From WHTI01 sp963756365 (GTDB lineage: Bacteria > Actinomycetota > CADDZG01 > WHSQ01), in assembly GCA_963756365.1 (NCBI GenBank), contig CAVWNF010000003.1, positions 2,232,001-2,296,000 of the forward strand: 64,000 bases of DNA, read 5' to 3'. Position 1 is the stretch's first letter, and the number at the start of each line of letters is the position of its first letter. Below, one piece after another: positions 24,031 to 31,814 of the stretch. Under the pieces are notes generated by a model. It saw only the letters and a list, made by a program, of their open reading frames with translations, was not told where the DNA came from and did not search any database. The translations under genes were made by a program, and so were the position numbers.

Positions 24031-25049
24031 CGTCCCTCCCTCATCACCTGAACGTTGTTGAGTGGGATGGCCTCCGCGCCAAGTTGGTACTTGTACCGCT
24101 CCGGCCCCCTCATGAAGTCGAAGACCTTGAGGTCGCGGTCGATAGCGTCCTCGATCAGTTCGGCCACGAGGATCTGCCCAGGAGAGAGGCGCTTGAACTC
24201 GGGCTCGAGGGCTGAGTTATAGAGATAGAGGGTCTCGTTCAGCTCGAACCCGAACGTCGACGCGATCGCTGAGTTGCCGATCTCGAGGAAGTCGAGTCGC
24301 AGCCAACCAAGCTCGAAGAAAGATCGGGCAAGTCGCTCGAAGAACGTTGCGATCTCTGGCTTCATGAAATGGCCCTTGAGACCATCGGCCCCGCGATGCA
24401 TCTCGAAGAAGATCTTCAGATCCTGCTCCAAAGTATCCGGGGTAGTCGAACGGACCCGGGCGTCGGGATGCTCGCGGGCGATCCGGCGCCGCTTACGTTT
24501 CAGCTCGTGCCGCTCCTTGGAATCGAGCGAATCGAGGTACTCCTCCCATGTAGCAGGGAGTCGAAGGACAGCAGCCGTCTCCTCCTGTTGAAGTCGAAAC
24601 CCGAACCCTGCCCGATCCGCCTGCTCGACGAGGAACTCAGCGAACCCGAACGGAACCGGCATGTTGTGTGCGTCGAACTCGTCCCACTCGACATCGGTGG
24701 TGCGCAACCAATCGACGAGGGCTCCAGCGACCGCATCGCGGTCTTCGGGATCGCAGATCGGGCCCAGGTAGTCAGTGAGGTCGATGCCCCCCACCCACCG
24801 GAGGATCTTGCGAGAATCCTCGACCTTCCGATACAGGGGACAGATCGCCACGACGTCGTCTCCATCGGTCATCGTCAGGATCCGAAGATCCTTCCCATCG
24901 CCGAACTCCTCCCACCACAACCGGTTCCACTCTGGGGTGGCGAACACGTGGCGACGTCGGTCGCGCGCGACTAACTCCGACCATGCCGGAAGTTCGAAAC
25001 AACCTGCGTCGCAATCGACGTGGACCTCGAGGGTCCGCGTTTCCATCAT
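24027..25049 (-). CDS. FemAB/BioF2-like GNAT acyltransferase
   Basis: About 340 residues matching the Acetyltransf_6 (BioF2-like/CelD) pattern: an N-terminal half with 'FATPEWNRLWWEEFGDGKDL', a Lys/Arg-rich linker helix ('SKERHELKRKRRRIARE'), and a C-terminal GNAT half with 'LRLDFLEIGNSAIASTFGFE' and 'LSPGQILVAELIEDAI'. The ATG at 25049 (or 25046) matches the start of the fold. It is coupled to the MshA-like gene by a 4-nt overlap, so a shared glycoconjugate or thiol product is possible, but nothing in the sequence names the acceptor. Confidence 0.75.
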   Translation of the reverse strand: MMETRTLEVHVDCDAGCFELPAWSELVARDRRRHVFATPEWNRLWWEEFGDGKDLRILTMTDGDDVVAICPLYRKVEDSRKILRWVGGIDLTDYLGPICDPEDRDAVAGALVDWLRTTDVEWDEFDAHNMPVPFGFAEFLVEQADRAGFGFRLQQEETAAVLRLPATWEEYLDSLDSKERHELKRKRRRIAREHPDARVRSTTPDTLEQDLKIFFEMHRGADGLKGHFMKPEIATFFERLARSFFELGWLRLDFLEIGNSAIASTFGFELNETLYLYNSALEPEFKRLSPGQILVAELIEDAIDRDLKVFDFMRGPERYKYQLGAEAIPLNNVQVMREGR

Positions 25050-25115
25050 CTGGATAGGTGCAACCTCCGTTCGACCTGGTTCCTTCCCCTGAACGCAGGC
25101 TAGGAATCCGGACAA

Positions 25116-25143
25116 GAGAAAGACCCGCCGGAAAGGCGGGTCC
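25116..25143 (-). terminator. rho-independent terminator after HbhA-like gene
   Basis: On the minus strand GACCCGCC-TTTCC-GGCGGGTC is a perfect 8-bp stem followed by TTTCTCT (25122-25116). It lies 23 nt past the HbhA-like stop. Confidence 0.88.
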
Positions 25144-25165
25144 TTCTAAGTGCTCGGTGCTGGAA

Positions 25166-25471
25166 CTAGGAAGCCTTTGCGGCCTTGGAAGCGGCCGACT
25201 TGGTCGCCTTCGTGTTGGCACGCACGGCCTTGGTCACGCTGGTAGCAGCGGCCTTGACCTGGGTCTTAGCGGTCTTCGTCTGCGCGATCGCTGTCTTCGT
25301 CGGTCCAGAGTTCTTGACCTTGGTCGAGAGCGACTTCCCACGCTTCACGAAGTCCTTGTAGTACTTCTGCGTCACGGTCTTGTCGGCCAACTTGCTGGCG
25401 CCCTTCACTTTCTCGAGCGCGAACTCGCTGGCTCCGACTGTGGCGTAGAAGATCTCTTGAGCCTTCGCCAT
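25166..25471 (-). CDS. HbhA-like protein with Lys/Ala-rich C-terminal tail
   Basis: A 101-residue basic protein. The N-terminal part ('AQEIFYATVGASEFALEKV', then 'YYKDFVKRGKSLSTKV') resembles mycobacterial heparin-binding haemagglutinin. The C-terminal 40 residues are repeats rich in Lys, Ala and Thr ('SAASKAAKAS'), like HbhA or histone-H1-type tails, suggesting binding to polyanions such as DNA or cell-surface sugars. AAGGAGGTGA lies 5 nt before the ATG. It follows an Xre regulator, as hbhA follows Rv0474 in M. tuberculosis. It is shorter than HbhA (about 200). Confidence 0.72.
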   Translation of the reverse strand: MAKAQEIFYATVGASEFALEKVKGASKLADKTVTQKYYKDFVKRGKSLSTKVKNSGPTKTAIAQTKTAKTQVKAAATSVTKAVRANTKATKSAASKAAKAS

Positions 25472-25558
25472 CGATGTCACCTCCTTCACAGAAACTCGGG
25501 CCTCGGGGTCGGCGCCGAGTCGCTGCTCGGACGGCCCCTTCGGGTCGTTTTCACTGAT

Positions 25559-25656
25559 GACGGGAAGCCGGAGGCTCGCCGGGAGCCGTCGACGCATGCG
25601 CCGCCGGTCCCCAACGCCGGGTGGGGGGTGAAGAGGGTCGCTCCGCACTTCCCGTC
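25559..25656 (-). other. long-range hairpin in the leader of the HbhA-like gene
   Basis: GACGGGAAG (25559-25567) pairs with CTTCCCGTC (25648-25656); CGGAG (25569-25573) pairs with CTCCG (25641-25645) inside it. This closes about 67 nt of GC-rich sequence between the Xre stop and the HbhA-like start, a gap of 193 nt in which no gene is apparent. Confidence 0.5.
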
Positions 25657-25664
25657 ACGTCTGG

Positions 25665-26063
25665 TCACTTCTTGGTCCCGCTTACCGACTTAACGGCTGC
25701 AGCCTTCTTGTGAGGCTGCTCCTCCGCGTCTTCCTTGAAGGAGCGGTAGATATCGATCAGCACTTGCTTCTGTCGCTCGCTGATCGTTGGGTCCTTGAGG
25801 ATCTCGCCGATGAGGTCGTGTTCGCGGTCCTCATCGAGGATCCCTGCCCTCACGTAGAGGGTCTCGGCCGAGATCCTGAGGGCCTTGGCTATCGCCTGGA
25901 GGATCTCCGCTGATGGCTTCCGCAGCCCACGTTCGATCTGCGACAGATACGGGTTAGAGATGCCGGCGATCTCGGACAGCTTCCGGAGCGACAAACTGGC
26001 TCCACGACGCTGATCCCGGATGAACTCACCGAGTTCACCCAACTTCATCCTGCCTTGTGGCAT
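25665..26063 (-). CDS. Xre-family helix-turn-helix regulator
   Basis: A 132-residue protein with an N-terminal Cro/C1-type domain: 'SLRKLSEIAGISNPYLSQIE' and 'KPSAEILQAIAKALRISAET'. A middle segment ('ILKDPTISERQKQVLIDIYRSF') is the short tail seen in Rv0474-type regulators, and the end is Lys-rich. The ATG at 26063 follows GGAGGAGGG, better than the longer start at 26144, which lies in the promoter. It shares a transcript with the HbhA-like gene and may control it. Confidence 0.87.
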   Translation of the reverse strand: MPQGRMKLGELGEFIRDQRRGASLSLRKLSEIAGISNPYLSQIERGLRKPSAEILQAIAKALRISAETLYVRAGILDEDREHDLIGEILKDPTISERQKQVLIDIYRSFKEDAEEQPHKKAAAVKSVSGTKK

Positions 26064-26115
26064 CGGTCGTCCCTCCTCCCAGATCACGGGGGTCTCTCTG
26101 CCCCTTCTGCTAGCA

Positions 26116-26144
26116 GTTATAGCACGGTTGCATAACAGTTGCAA
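26116..26144 (-). promoter_or_regulatory. promoter of the Xre/HbhA unit (TTGCAA, 17 nt, TATAAC)
   Basis: On the minus strand TTGCAA is the complement of 26139-26144 and TATAAC that of 26116-26121, 17 nt apart. The predicted start near 26109 leaves a leader of about 45 nt carrying the GGAGGAGGG ribosome-binding site. Confidence 0.7.
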
Positions 26145-26274
26145 GCACGCCCTCCAGGGCCCTTATAGGGACAAAAGGGCTCAAGTTGGTCCCGATCCGA
26201 TGCCGAATCCATAGGTGGAAGGGGCACTCGACCGGTTTGGTCGAGCTTCCACATAGAACGGAAGGGACACTCAC

Positions 26275-26895
26275 ATGACGGAGGAACGAACCTCTCGGCC
26301 ACGCGGTGCCACCGTGGCAGCTGGAATCACACTTGCCGCACTCGTCACAGCTTGCGCGATCGCGTTCGCAGCATTCGCAGTGCACGGCGGGCTCGGATGG
26401 ACCCCGGGCGCCGGGATCGCCGCCGTCGGGCCGGATGGATCTGGCAGACGGATAGTGCTCGAAGCAGCGCCTCGAACCCCCGCCCCCGCCCCCACTTCCG
26501 AAGCCACTCAGGAACCCACGACCACTCGGTCACCGGTCGTTCTGGCCGCCGCTCCTCAGGAGAAGGTGACTCGCTCGACCACCACTCGCGCTACCGGCCG
26601 CTCCTCGACCAAGAAGACGACCGCTCAGCCGGCGAACGAAGGATCGAAAGAGCAGAAGAAACTCGCCCGGACTACGGCCAAGGTCGTAGATGACACCTCG
26701 GACCGCGACGACGACAGCGACGACGACAGCGAGTCGAAAAAAGACAAAGACAAGAACAAGAAAGACAAGAACAAGAAAGACAAGAACAAGAGAACAAGAA
26801 AGACAAAGACAAGAAAAACAAAGACCACGGCAACTCAGATGATGACGACGACCGGGATGACGACTGAGAGGATTTGCTCAGGACGGTCTAGCTGA
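26275..26895 (+). CDS. membrane-anchored protein with charged repeat tail, probably frameshifted
   Basis: One N-terminal membrane segment ('GITLAALVTACAIAFAAFAV') is followed by a Pro/Thr/Arg-rich stretch and a highly charged tail: an Asp run ('DRDDDSDDDSE') and repeats of DKNKK. In the purine-rich repeat near 26780-26800 the frame appears to slip. Deleting one or adding two bases gives a second stretch of KNKKDKDKK, then 'SDDDDDRDDD', with a stop at 26865-26867. Such tails resemble cell-wall-spanning or ion-binding linkers. A 7-bp hairpin (26227-26245) lies upstream. No family recognised. Confidence 0.6.
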   Translation: MTEERTSRPRGATVAAGITLAALVTACAIAFAAFAVHGGLGWTPGAGIAAVGPDGSGRRIVLEAAPRTPAPAPTSEATQEPTTTRSPVVLAAAPQEKVTRSTTTRATGRSSTKKTTAQPANEGSKEQKKLARTTAKVVDDTSDRDDDSDDDSESKKDKDKNKKDKNKKDKNKRTRKTKTRKTKTTATQMMTTTGMTTERICSGRSS

Positions 26896-27439
26896 GGGCG
26901 CCGCTCGGGTCGGCCTCGCCCGACACGTAACGCCTCACGATCTCGGCCTGGATGGCATCGATCGCCTCGTGGATCCTCTTCCGTTTCGCCGACAACTTCG
27001 ACTCGTGGTCTGCGAGCTGTTTCACGATCCCCTTGATCTCGTCGACCGAGAGCTTGGGAAGCCGCGCGAGGGTCTGCTCGCCAGCGATCTCTTCGATCCT
27101 GCGACGGGGCACGTCGGCATTGCGGGGCACGCTGAAGTCCGGGGCACGATCTGGAAGCGCCTCGGTACCAGAGCCGCCGGATAGCTCGGCCGCCAGGATC
27201 TCCGGAAGCCTGCTCACGATGTCAGAGGGCTCGTCCTTGCCCGAAGCCCTACGCTCGAGTTCTGCGGTGAGGATGTCGATCCTCGCCTGAGCCAGGCGGC
27301 GCTCGAAAGAGATATCGCCCTCACCATCTCGGGCCTCGCCGCGCATCTCCTTGAGTTCCTCGATCGACTTCTGACCCAGGGAATCAAAGAAGGAGGGATC
27401 GGCTAGCCGGTCAACGAGACGTCGTTTCTGGTCGGTCAT
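26888..27439 (-). CDS. rsiG: RsiG-like c-di-GMP-binding anti-sigma factor
   Basis: A 183-residue protein matching RsiG (often annotated aerial mycelium formation protein), which in Streptomyces holds sigma WhiG inactive when bound to c-di-GMP. The diagnostic motif E-x3-S-x2-R-x3-Q-x3-D occurs exactly in 'EGDISFERRLAQARID'. A second copy in 'ESKLSAKRKRIHEAID' fits except for His in place of Gln. Both lie in predicted antiparallel helices, as in the family. The ATG is 6 nt after TATCGT (complement of 27446-27451). No sigma factor is adjacent, so the partner is unknown. Confidence 0.85.
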   Translation of the reverse strand: MTDQKRRLVDRLADPSFFDSLGQKSIEELKEMRGEARDGEGDISFERRLAQARIDILTAELERRASGKDEPSDIVSRLPEILAAELSGGSGTEALPDRAPDFSVPRNADVPRRRIEEIAGEQTLARLPKLSVDEIKGIVKQLADHESKLSAKRKRIHEAIDAIQAEIVRRYVSGEADPSGALS

Positions 27440-27479
27440 GTCCCAACGATACCGCGGGGTACCTGAGAGGCGAAGGTGG

Positions 27480-28529
27480 TTAGAAGCACGCCTCGGCCGC
27501 GATCGGATAGGGATTCACCGGTCCGCCTCCCCCGGGGTGGTACTCGAAGTGGACATGCGGCGTGCCGGTGGCGTTCCCGGTGTCACCGACCTCGGCGATC
27601 TGCTCGCCGATCTCGACGTGGCCACTGGTCTTCAGGTTCTGTTGGTTGTGCATGTACCAGTAGACGTTGCCATCATCTCCGCTCAACGAGATCCAGTTAC
27701 CCGCGGTGTCGCCGTACCCCGCGTAGGTGATCGTCCCGCTCACGATGGCCACGACGGGTTGTCCGAAGTTCGCCATGATGTCAACGCCTTCATGGGATCG
27801 GCCGCCAGAACGTGGGGCGCCCCAACTGTCGACGAACGAGACCGGACCAGAAACCGGACACGCAAGGTCTCCATGGAAGGTCGGCTGCGAGGGGGTCGCC
27901 GTTGAGGTCGAGGTCGGTGCGGCGATCGCTTCAGCGGCGGCCAGCTTCTTCTTGAGAGATTCGTACTCACCAGCAACGGCATCGAACTTGGACTGGAGAA
28001 CGGCCGCCTCGGACTCCACCAAGGTGCGGGTCTCGGCGAGAGCCTTGCGGTCAACGGAGAGGTCATCATTGATGGCGGTCAGCTCCTGCTGCAGGCGAGC
28101 GAACCGGATGAAGCTGGCGTTGTCCTCTTCCGAGACCTTGGTAAGCAACTCGATACCGTTCGATAACTCGGCGAAGCTCTCCGCACCGAACAGGGCCTCG
28201 AACATCGCGGTATTCCCGTTCTTGTAGAGGATCGTGGCCGCCTCGATCACGTCGTCCATCATCAGAGATTTCCGCTTCTGGAGGATCTTCTGACGCTGCT
28301 CGAGGCGAGTGACCCTGAGTTCGATCTCTTCCTCTTCGGTGTGCAGATCCTCGAGCTTCTGAGTGGACGCGTTCAACTCAGCCTGGACTTGATCCATCCT
28401 GGCCTTGAGGTCGGACAGCTTCTCGTCACCAGCGGCCACGCCGGAAAGGGCAGGCACGAGGCTTACGACGAGAAGTCCGAGGGCGGCCGCCATGCGGCTC
28501 GCCTGGGATAAGAAACTTCTAGGTTTCAA
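27480..28529 (-). CDS. M23-family peptidoglycan peptidase with coiled-coil (EnvC-like)
   Basis: A secreted cell-wall protein of about 349 residues: signal peptide ('LGLLVVSLVPALSGVAAGDE'), a long coiled coil (about 35-215), a Thr/Ser/Pro linker, then a LytM/M23 domain. Zinc-site residues include His/Asp in 'SHEGVDIMA' and the 'PHVHFEYHP' motif; 'YWYMHNQQ' supplies the third conserved histidine. The zinc ligands look complete, so the domain may be catalytic rather than only an activator. The TTG start is uncertain; an in-frame ATG before 'AAALGLLVV' would shorten the signal peptide. Divergent from the DtxR-type gene. Confidence 0.85.
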   Translation of the reverse strand: MKPRSFLSQASRMAAALGLLVVSLVPALSGVAAGDEKLSDLKARMDQVQAELNASTQKLEDLHTEEEEIELRVTRLEQRQKILQKRKSLMMDDVIEAATILYKNGNTAMFEALFGAESFAELSNGIELLTKVSEEDNASFIRFARLQQELTAINDDLSVDRKALAETRTLVESEAAVLQSKFDAVAGEYESLKKKLAAAEAIAAPTSTSTATPSQPTFHGDLACPVSGPVSFVDSWGAPRSGGRSHEGVDIMANFGQPVVAIVSGTITYAGYGDTAGNWISLSGDDGNVYWYMHNQQNLKTSGHVEIGEQIAEVGDTGNATGTPHVHFEYHPGGGGPVNPYPIAAEACF

Positions 28530-28568
28530 CGCCCGTAGACGCTAGCACAACCGCACAAGCCTGCTCTG

Positions 28569-28590
28569 GCGGATCGTCGAGACGATCCGC
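28569..28590. repeat. perfect 10-bp inverted repeat upstream of DtxR-family gene
   Basis: GCGGATCGTC (28569-28578) and GACGATCCGC (28581-28590) are exact inverted copies separated by two bases. The right arm is also the start of the 56-bp direct repeat that follows. Confidence 0.75.
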
Positions 28591-28694
28591 TTCTGGATCC
28601 TCAGGCGCCTAGCCTGGCATCGAGTCCCCGACCCACCGGACGATCCGCTTCTGGAACCTCAGGCGCCTAGCCTGGCATCGAGTCCCCGACCCAC
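28581..28694 (+). repeat. tandem 56-bp direct repeat (two copies, one mismatch)
   Basis: Copy one is 28581-28636 and copy two 28639-28694, starting GACGATCCGCTTCTGGA and ending CGAGTCCCCGACCCAC. They differ at one base (T versus A). Each holds CAGGC-GCCTA-GCCTG, a short inverted repeat of operator size. They fill the space between the divergent M23 and DtxR-type genes, ending 8 bp before the DtxR-type -10. Confidence 0.88.
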
Positions 28695-28714
28695 GTGCGG
28701 CCTAGACTGGGGGG

Positions 28715-29371
28715 ATGCGGGGGGTTGAGGACTACCTAGAGGAGATCAAGCGTCTCGAAGAGGACGGTGAGCGGATCACAGCCACCATCCTGGCCGGGAT
28801 CCTCGACGTCTCCCTGCCCTCGGCCTCCGAGATGCTGAAGCGCCTAGCCGGTGAGGGCTACCTGACCAGGGAGAAGGGTGGGTCGATCCTCCTGACCCCG
28901 GAGGGCCGCCGCCTGGCCCACACGATGTTGCGACGCCACCGTCTGATCGAATGCATGCTCGTGCAGATGTTGGGCATGGCCTGGCATGAGGTTCACGGCG
29001 AGGCGCACAAGCTCGAGCACGCTCTTTCGGCCCGCGTCGAAGAAGCGATGGCCAAGGCGCTCGGCTACCCCGACTACTGCCCCCACGGGCACCCGATCTG
29101 CCCGGTGGACCTCCGGAAGCTCACGAGGCTGTCGGAGCTAGGAGTGGGTGAAGGAGGGGTCATCTCGCAGATCTCCGAGCTGAACGAAGACGTCCTTCCT
29201 TACTTCGACAAGATCGGCCTGCGGCCGGGAGTGAAGGTCACGGTCGACGAGCTGGCTCCGCTAGAAGGCCCCATGACGGTCCGGACCGATTCCGGCCCTG
29301 TATCGATCGGTCACGAGCTCACCGAGATGGTGAGGGTCGAACAGGATGAGGCCGGCGGGGCGGATCTGTAG
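28715..29371 (+). CDS. DtxR/IdeR-family metal-dependent regulator
   Basis: A 218-residue regulator with an N-terminal winged helix ('ILDVSLPSASEMLKRLAGEG'), a dimerisation and metal domain with ligand-type residues in 'HRLIECMLVQMLGMAWHEVH' and 'EAHKLEHAL', 'CPHGHPIC', and a C-terminal SH3-like domain. The family represses metal uptake when bound to Fe2+ or Mn2+; which metal is used here is open. The ATG lies 6 nt after TAGACT (28703-28708), so it is predicted leaderless. The duplicated 56-bp element sits directly upstream and may carry its own operators. Confidence 0.88.
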   Translation: MRGVEDYLEEIKRLEEDGERITATILAGILDVSLPSASEMLKRLAGEGYLTREKGGSILLTPEGRRLAHTMLRRHRLIECMLVQMLGMAWHEVHGEAHKLEHALSARVEEAMAKALGYPDYCPHGHPICPVDLRKLTRLSELGVGEGGVISQISELNEDVLPYFDKIGLRPGVKVTVDELAPLEGPMTVRTDSGPVSIGHELTEMVRVEQDEAGGADL

Positions 29372-29407
29372 GCGAACTGCCTCAAGGCGAACTGCTTCGA
29401 GATGCCC

Positions 29408-30589
29408 CTAGAGACCTAGGGTCCGCCCGATGATCTCCTTCATTATCTCGGAGGTTCCGCCTCCGATCGGTCCTAAACGGGAATCCCTCAGTGCACGCTC
29501 TGCCGGAAACTCCGTCACGTAGCCGTACCCGCCATGGATCTGTACGCACTCATCGGCAACGTGGAACGCGACCTCGCTCGTATAGAGCTTCGCCATCGAG
29601 ACCTCCCGCAGCGCGTCCTCCCCGGCGACGATCTTCCTCAACGCCGCGTAGGTCATCGCGCGTCCAGCCTCGATGCGGGTCGCCACGTCCGCGAATCTGT
29701 GACGCCATACCTGGAACTTGCCTATAGGACGTCCGAACGCGGACCTTTCGAGCGCGTAGTTCTTCGCCACCTCATAGGTATGTTGGGCACCGGCAGATTG
29801 GCCGAGAGCCATCGATATCCGCTCCCATGCGAAGTTCTGCATGATCGCGTAGAAGCCGCCGCCGATATCGCCCAGGCGGTGCGCGTCGGGCACCCTGACA
29901 CCTCTCAGGGTCAGCTCGCCGGTTTGACTGGGACGCCACCCGAGCATCCTGATCCGTTCTTGGTCGAAACCGCTGGTGCCTTTCTCGACCACGAACAGCG
30001 TGATCCCTTCGTGGCCGGCATCCGGATCGGTCTTAGCCGCGACCACCACCACGTCGGCCCACGCGCCATTGGTGATGAACGTTTTCGCTCCGTCGAGGAT
30101 CCAATCGTCGCCATCCCTCGATGCCTTTGTCGTTATCGAGGCGACATCCGATCCGGCATCGGGTTCGGTCACCGCGAACGCTCCGATAGTGGCGCCGGCG
30201 ATCATCGGACCCAACCACCGGTTCTTCTGTTCGGGGGTTCCGAAGTTGGCCAGGTAGAGGCACGCGAGATCCTTGTGGGCGCCAAGCGCTGCGGCAACAC
30301 CACCCGAGCCACACCGTGCGAACTCCTCGGTCACCACTGCATCTGCGATCGGGTCAGGGCCGGAGCCACCAACATCCTCGGAGAACTTCATACCGAAGAA
30401 TCCGAGTTCGCCGACCCTTGCGAAGACCTCTCGCGGGAACGCCTCGGCCTTGTCCCATTCGTGAGCGTGGGGCAGTAGCTCCTTCTCGACGAAGGCACGC
30501 ACTGACCTGCGTAGCGCCTCGTGATCTTCTGAGAACAACGCATCGCGCGCGTCGGTTGCGACGGTTGCAGCGAACCGTTCGTGGCTCAC
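29408..30589 (-). CDS. acyl-CoA dehydrogenase family protein (second of pair)
   Basis: FAD-dependent acyl-CoA dehydrogenase of 393 residues. Signatures: 'AFAVTEPDAGSDVASITTKA', 'WILDGAKTFITNGAWADVVV', 'GRPIGKFQVWRHRFADV', 'QIHGGYGYVTEFPAERALRD' and the C-terminal 'IGGGTSEIMKEIIGR', which holds the usual catalytic-base Glu position. The GTG at 30589 overlaps the upstream stop (GTGA); longer starts lie inside that gene. Chain-length or branched-chain specificity cannot be told from sequence alone. Confidence 0.88.
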   Translation of the reverse strand: MSHERFAATVATDARDALFSEDHEALRRSVRAFVEKELLPHAHEWDKAEAFPREVFARVGELGFFGMKFSEDVGGSGPDPIADAVVTEEFARCGSGGVAAALGAHKDLACLYLANFGTPEQKNRWLGPMIAGATIGAFAVTEPDAGSDVASITTKASRDGDDWILDGAKTFITNGAWADVVVVAAKTDPDAGHEGITLFVVEKGTSGFDQERIRMLGWRPSQTGELTLRGVRVPDAHRLGDIGGGFYAIMQNFAWERISMALGQSAGAQHTYEVAKNYALERSAFGRPIGKFQVWRHRFADVATRIEAGRAMTYAALRKIVAGEDALREVSMAKLYTSEVAFHVADECVQIHGGYGYVTEFPAERALRDSRLGPIGGGTSEIMKEIIGRTLGL

Positions 30590-31728
30590 AGGCCCTCCAT
30601 CCGACCGATCACGTCCCGCATCACCTCGTCGGTGCCCCCACCTATCCGCAGAAGCCGCGAATCGCGCCACGCCCGCTGCACCGGGAACTCCATCGTGTAC
30701 CCGTACCCGCCGAAGACCTGCATGGCGCGATCTGACACTTTCCATGCGACCTCTCCGGTCAACAGCTTCGCCATGGAGATCTCGCGCACGGGGTACTCAC
30801 CGCGGTTGACCTTCCAGGCCGCCAGGTAGACGAGCTGCTGAGCCGCTTCGATCTCGGTCGCCATGTCGGCCAGCATGTGACGAACAGCCTGGTGCTTCCC
30901 GATCGGCTTGCCGAAGGTCTTGCGCTCCTTCGCATACTCAACCGCTGCTTCAAGTGTTCGGCGAGCGCCGACGATGGTCCCGGCCGCACCGATCAGCCGC
31001 TCACCTTGGAGTTCCCAGGAGATGTTGTAGAACCCTTCGCCCTCCTTACCGAGTAGCGCGTCATCGGGTAGCAGCATGTCGGTGAACGAGATCTCGGCCG
31101 TGTCGGACGTGAGCATCCCGAGTTTGTCTAGCGTCCGACGAACGTGGAACCCTGGGTTATCGGTATCCACGATGAACAGCGAGATGCCCTGGTGACCTGC
31201 ATCGCGATCGGTTTTGGCGACGAGAGTCATGCAGTGAGCGCGTCGACCGTTGGTGATCCAGAGCTTGGATCCGTTGACGAGCCATCCGCCATCGACCTTC
31301 TTAGCGGTGGTCTTGATGCCGGCCACGTCCGAGCCTGCATCGGGCTCCGAGATCCCGAGGCAGAAGATCTTCTCCCCGGCGATCGCCCCACGCAGATAGG
31401 TCTGTTTCTGCTTCTCAGTGCCAAACTTGTGGATGGGCGGGACGGCCATGTCGGTCTGGACGGCAAGGGCCATGGCCAGGCCCCCGGAGTTGCAGCGACT
31501 CATCTCCTCGGCCAGGACCACGTTGCACAGGTAGTCCCCACCTCCGCCGCCGTACTCCTCGGGGTAGGAGAGACCCAGATAGCCGAGTTCCCCCATCCGT
31601 TCGAACACGTGGTTGGGGAAATCCCCCTGCGCCTCCCAGGCATCGGCGTTCGGAGCTAGTTCGCTCTCAACGAACGCGCGGATCGATGAACGGAGTTCGT
31701 CGTGGTGCTCTTCGAACGGCCAGCCCAT
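30586..31728 (-). CDS. acyl-CoA dehydrogenase family protein (first of pair)
   Basis: Acyl-CoA dehydrogenase of 380 residues, paralogous to the gene downstream. It carries 'LGISEPDAGSDVAGIKTTAK', 'WLVNGSKLWITNGRRAH', 'GKPIGKHQAVRHMLADMA', 'VFGGYGYTMEFPVQRAWRD' and 'GGGTDEVMRDVIGR'. The two genes are translationally coupled, so they may act on successive or related substrates or form a heteromer. TACGCT lies 9 nt before the ATG, just outside the spacing of the leaderless set. No electron-transfer flavoprotein genes are nearby. Confidence 0.88.
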   Translation of the reverse strand: MGWPFEEHHDELRSSIRAFVESELAPNADAWEAQGDFPNHVFERMGELGYLGLSYPEEYGGGGGDYLCNVVLAEEMSRCNSGGLAMALAVQTDMAVPPIHKFGTEKQKQTYLRGAIAGEKIFCLGISEPDAGSDVAGIKTTAKKVDGGWLVNGSKLWITNGRRAHCMTLVAKTDRDAGHQGISLFIVDTDNPGFHVRRTLDKLGMLTSDTAEISFTDMLLPDDALLGKEGEGFYNISWELQGERLIGAAGTIVGARRTLEAAVEYAKERKTFGKPIGKHQAVRHMLADMATEIEAAQQLVYLAAWKVNRGEYPVREISMAKLLTGEVAWKVSDRAMQVFGGYGYTMEFPVQRAWRDSRLLRIGGGTDEVMRDVIGRMEGL

Positions 31729-31814
31729 CGTGCGCGAAGCGTATACGGCTCCCCCCGGGCCGACACTCGACAGCTGTCACCAGTTAAAGATCTCGGTCTG
31801 CGAGGATTGAACGG

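Noticed and set aside
28581..28694. Classical IdeR/DtxR iron boxes (TTAGG...CCTAA)
   Set aside because: The inner palindrome has CAGGC/GCCTG arms with different spacing, so it does not match the iron-box consensus.
28581..28694. CRISPR repeats
   Set aside because: Only two copies in tandem with a 2-bp gap; no spacers and no cas genes.
29534..30478. 314-codon plus-strand frame opposite an acyl-CoA dehydrogenase
   Set aside because: Antisense shadow of a well-conserved enzyme; no recognisable protein features.
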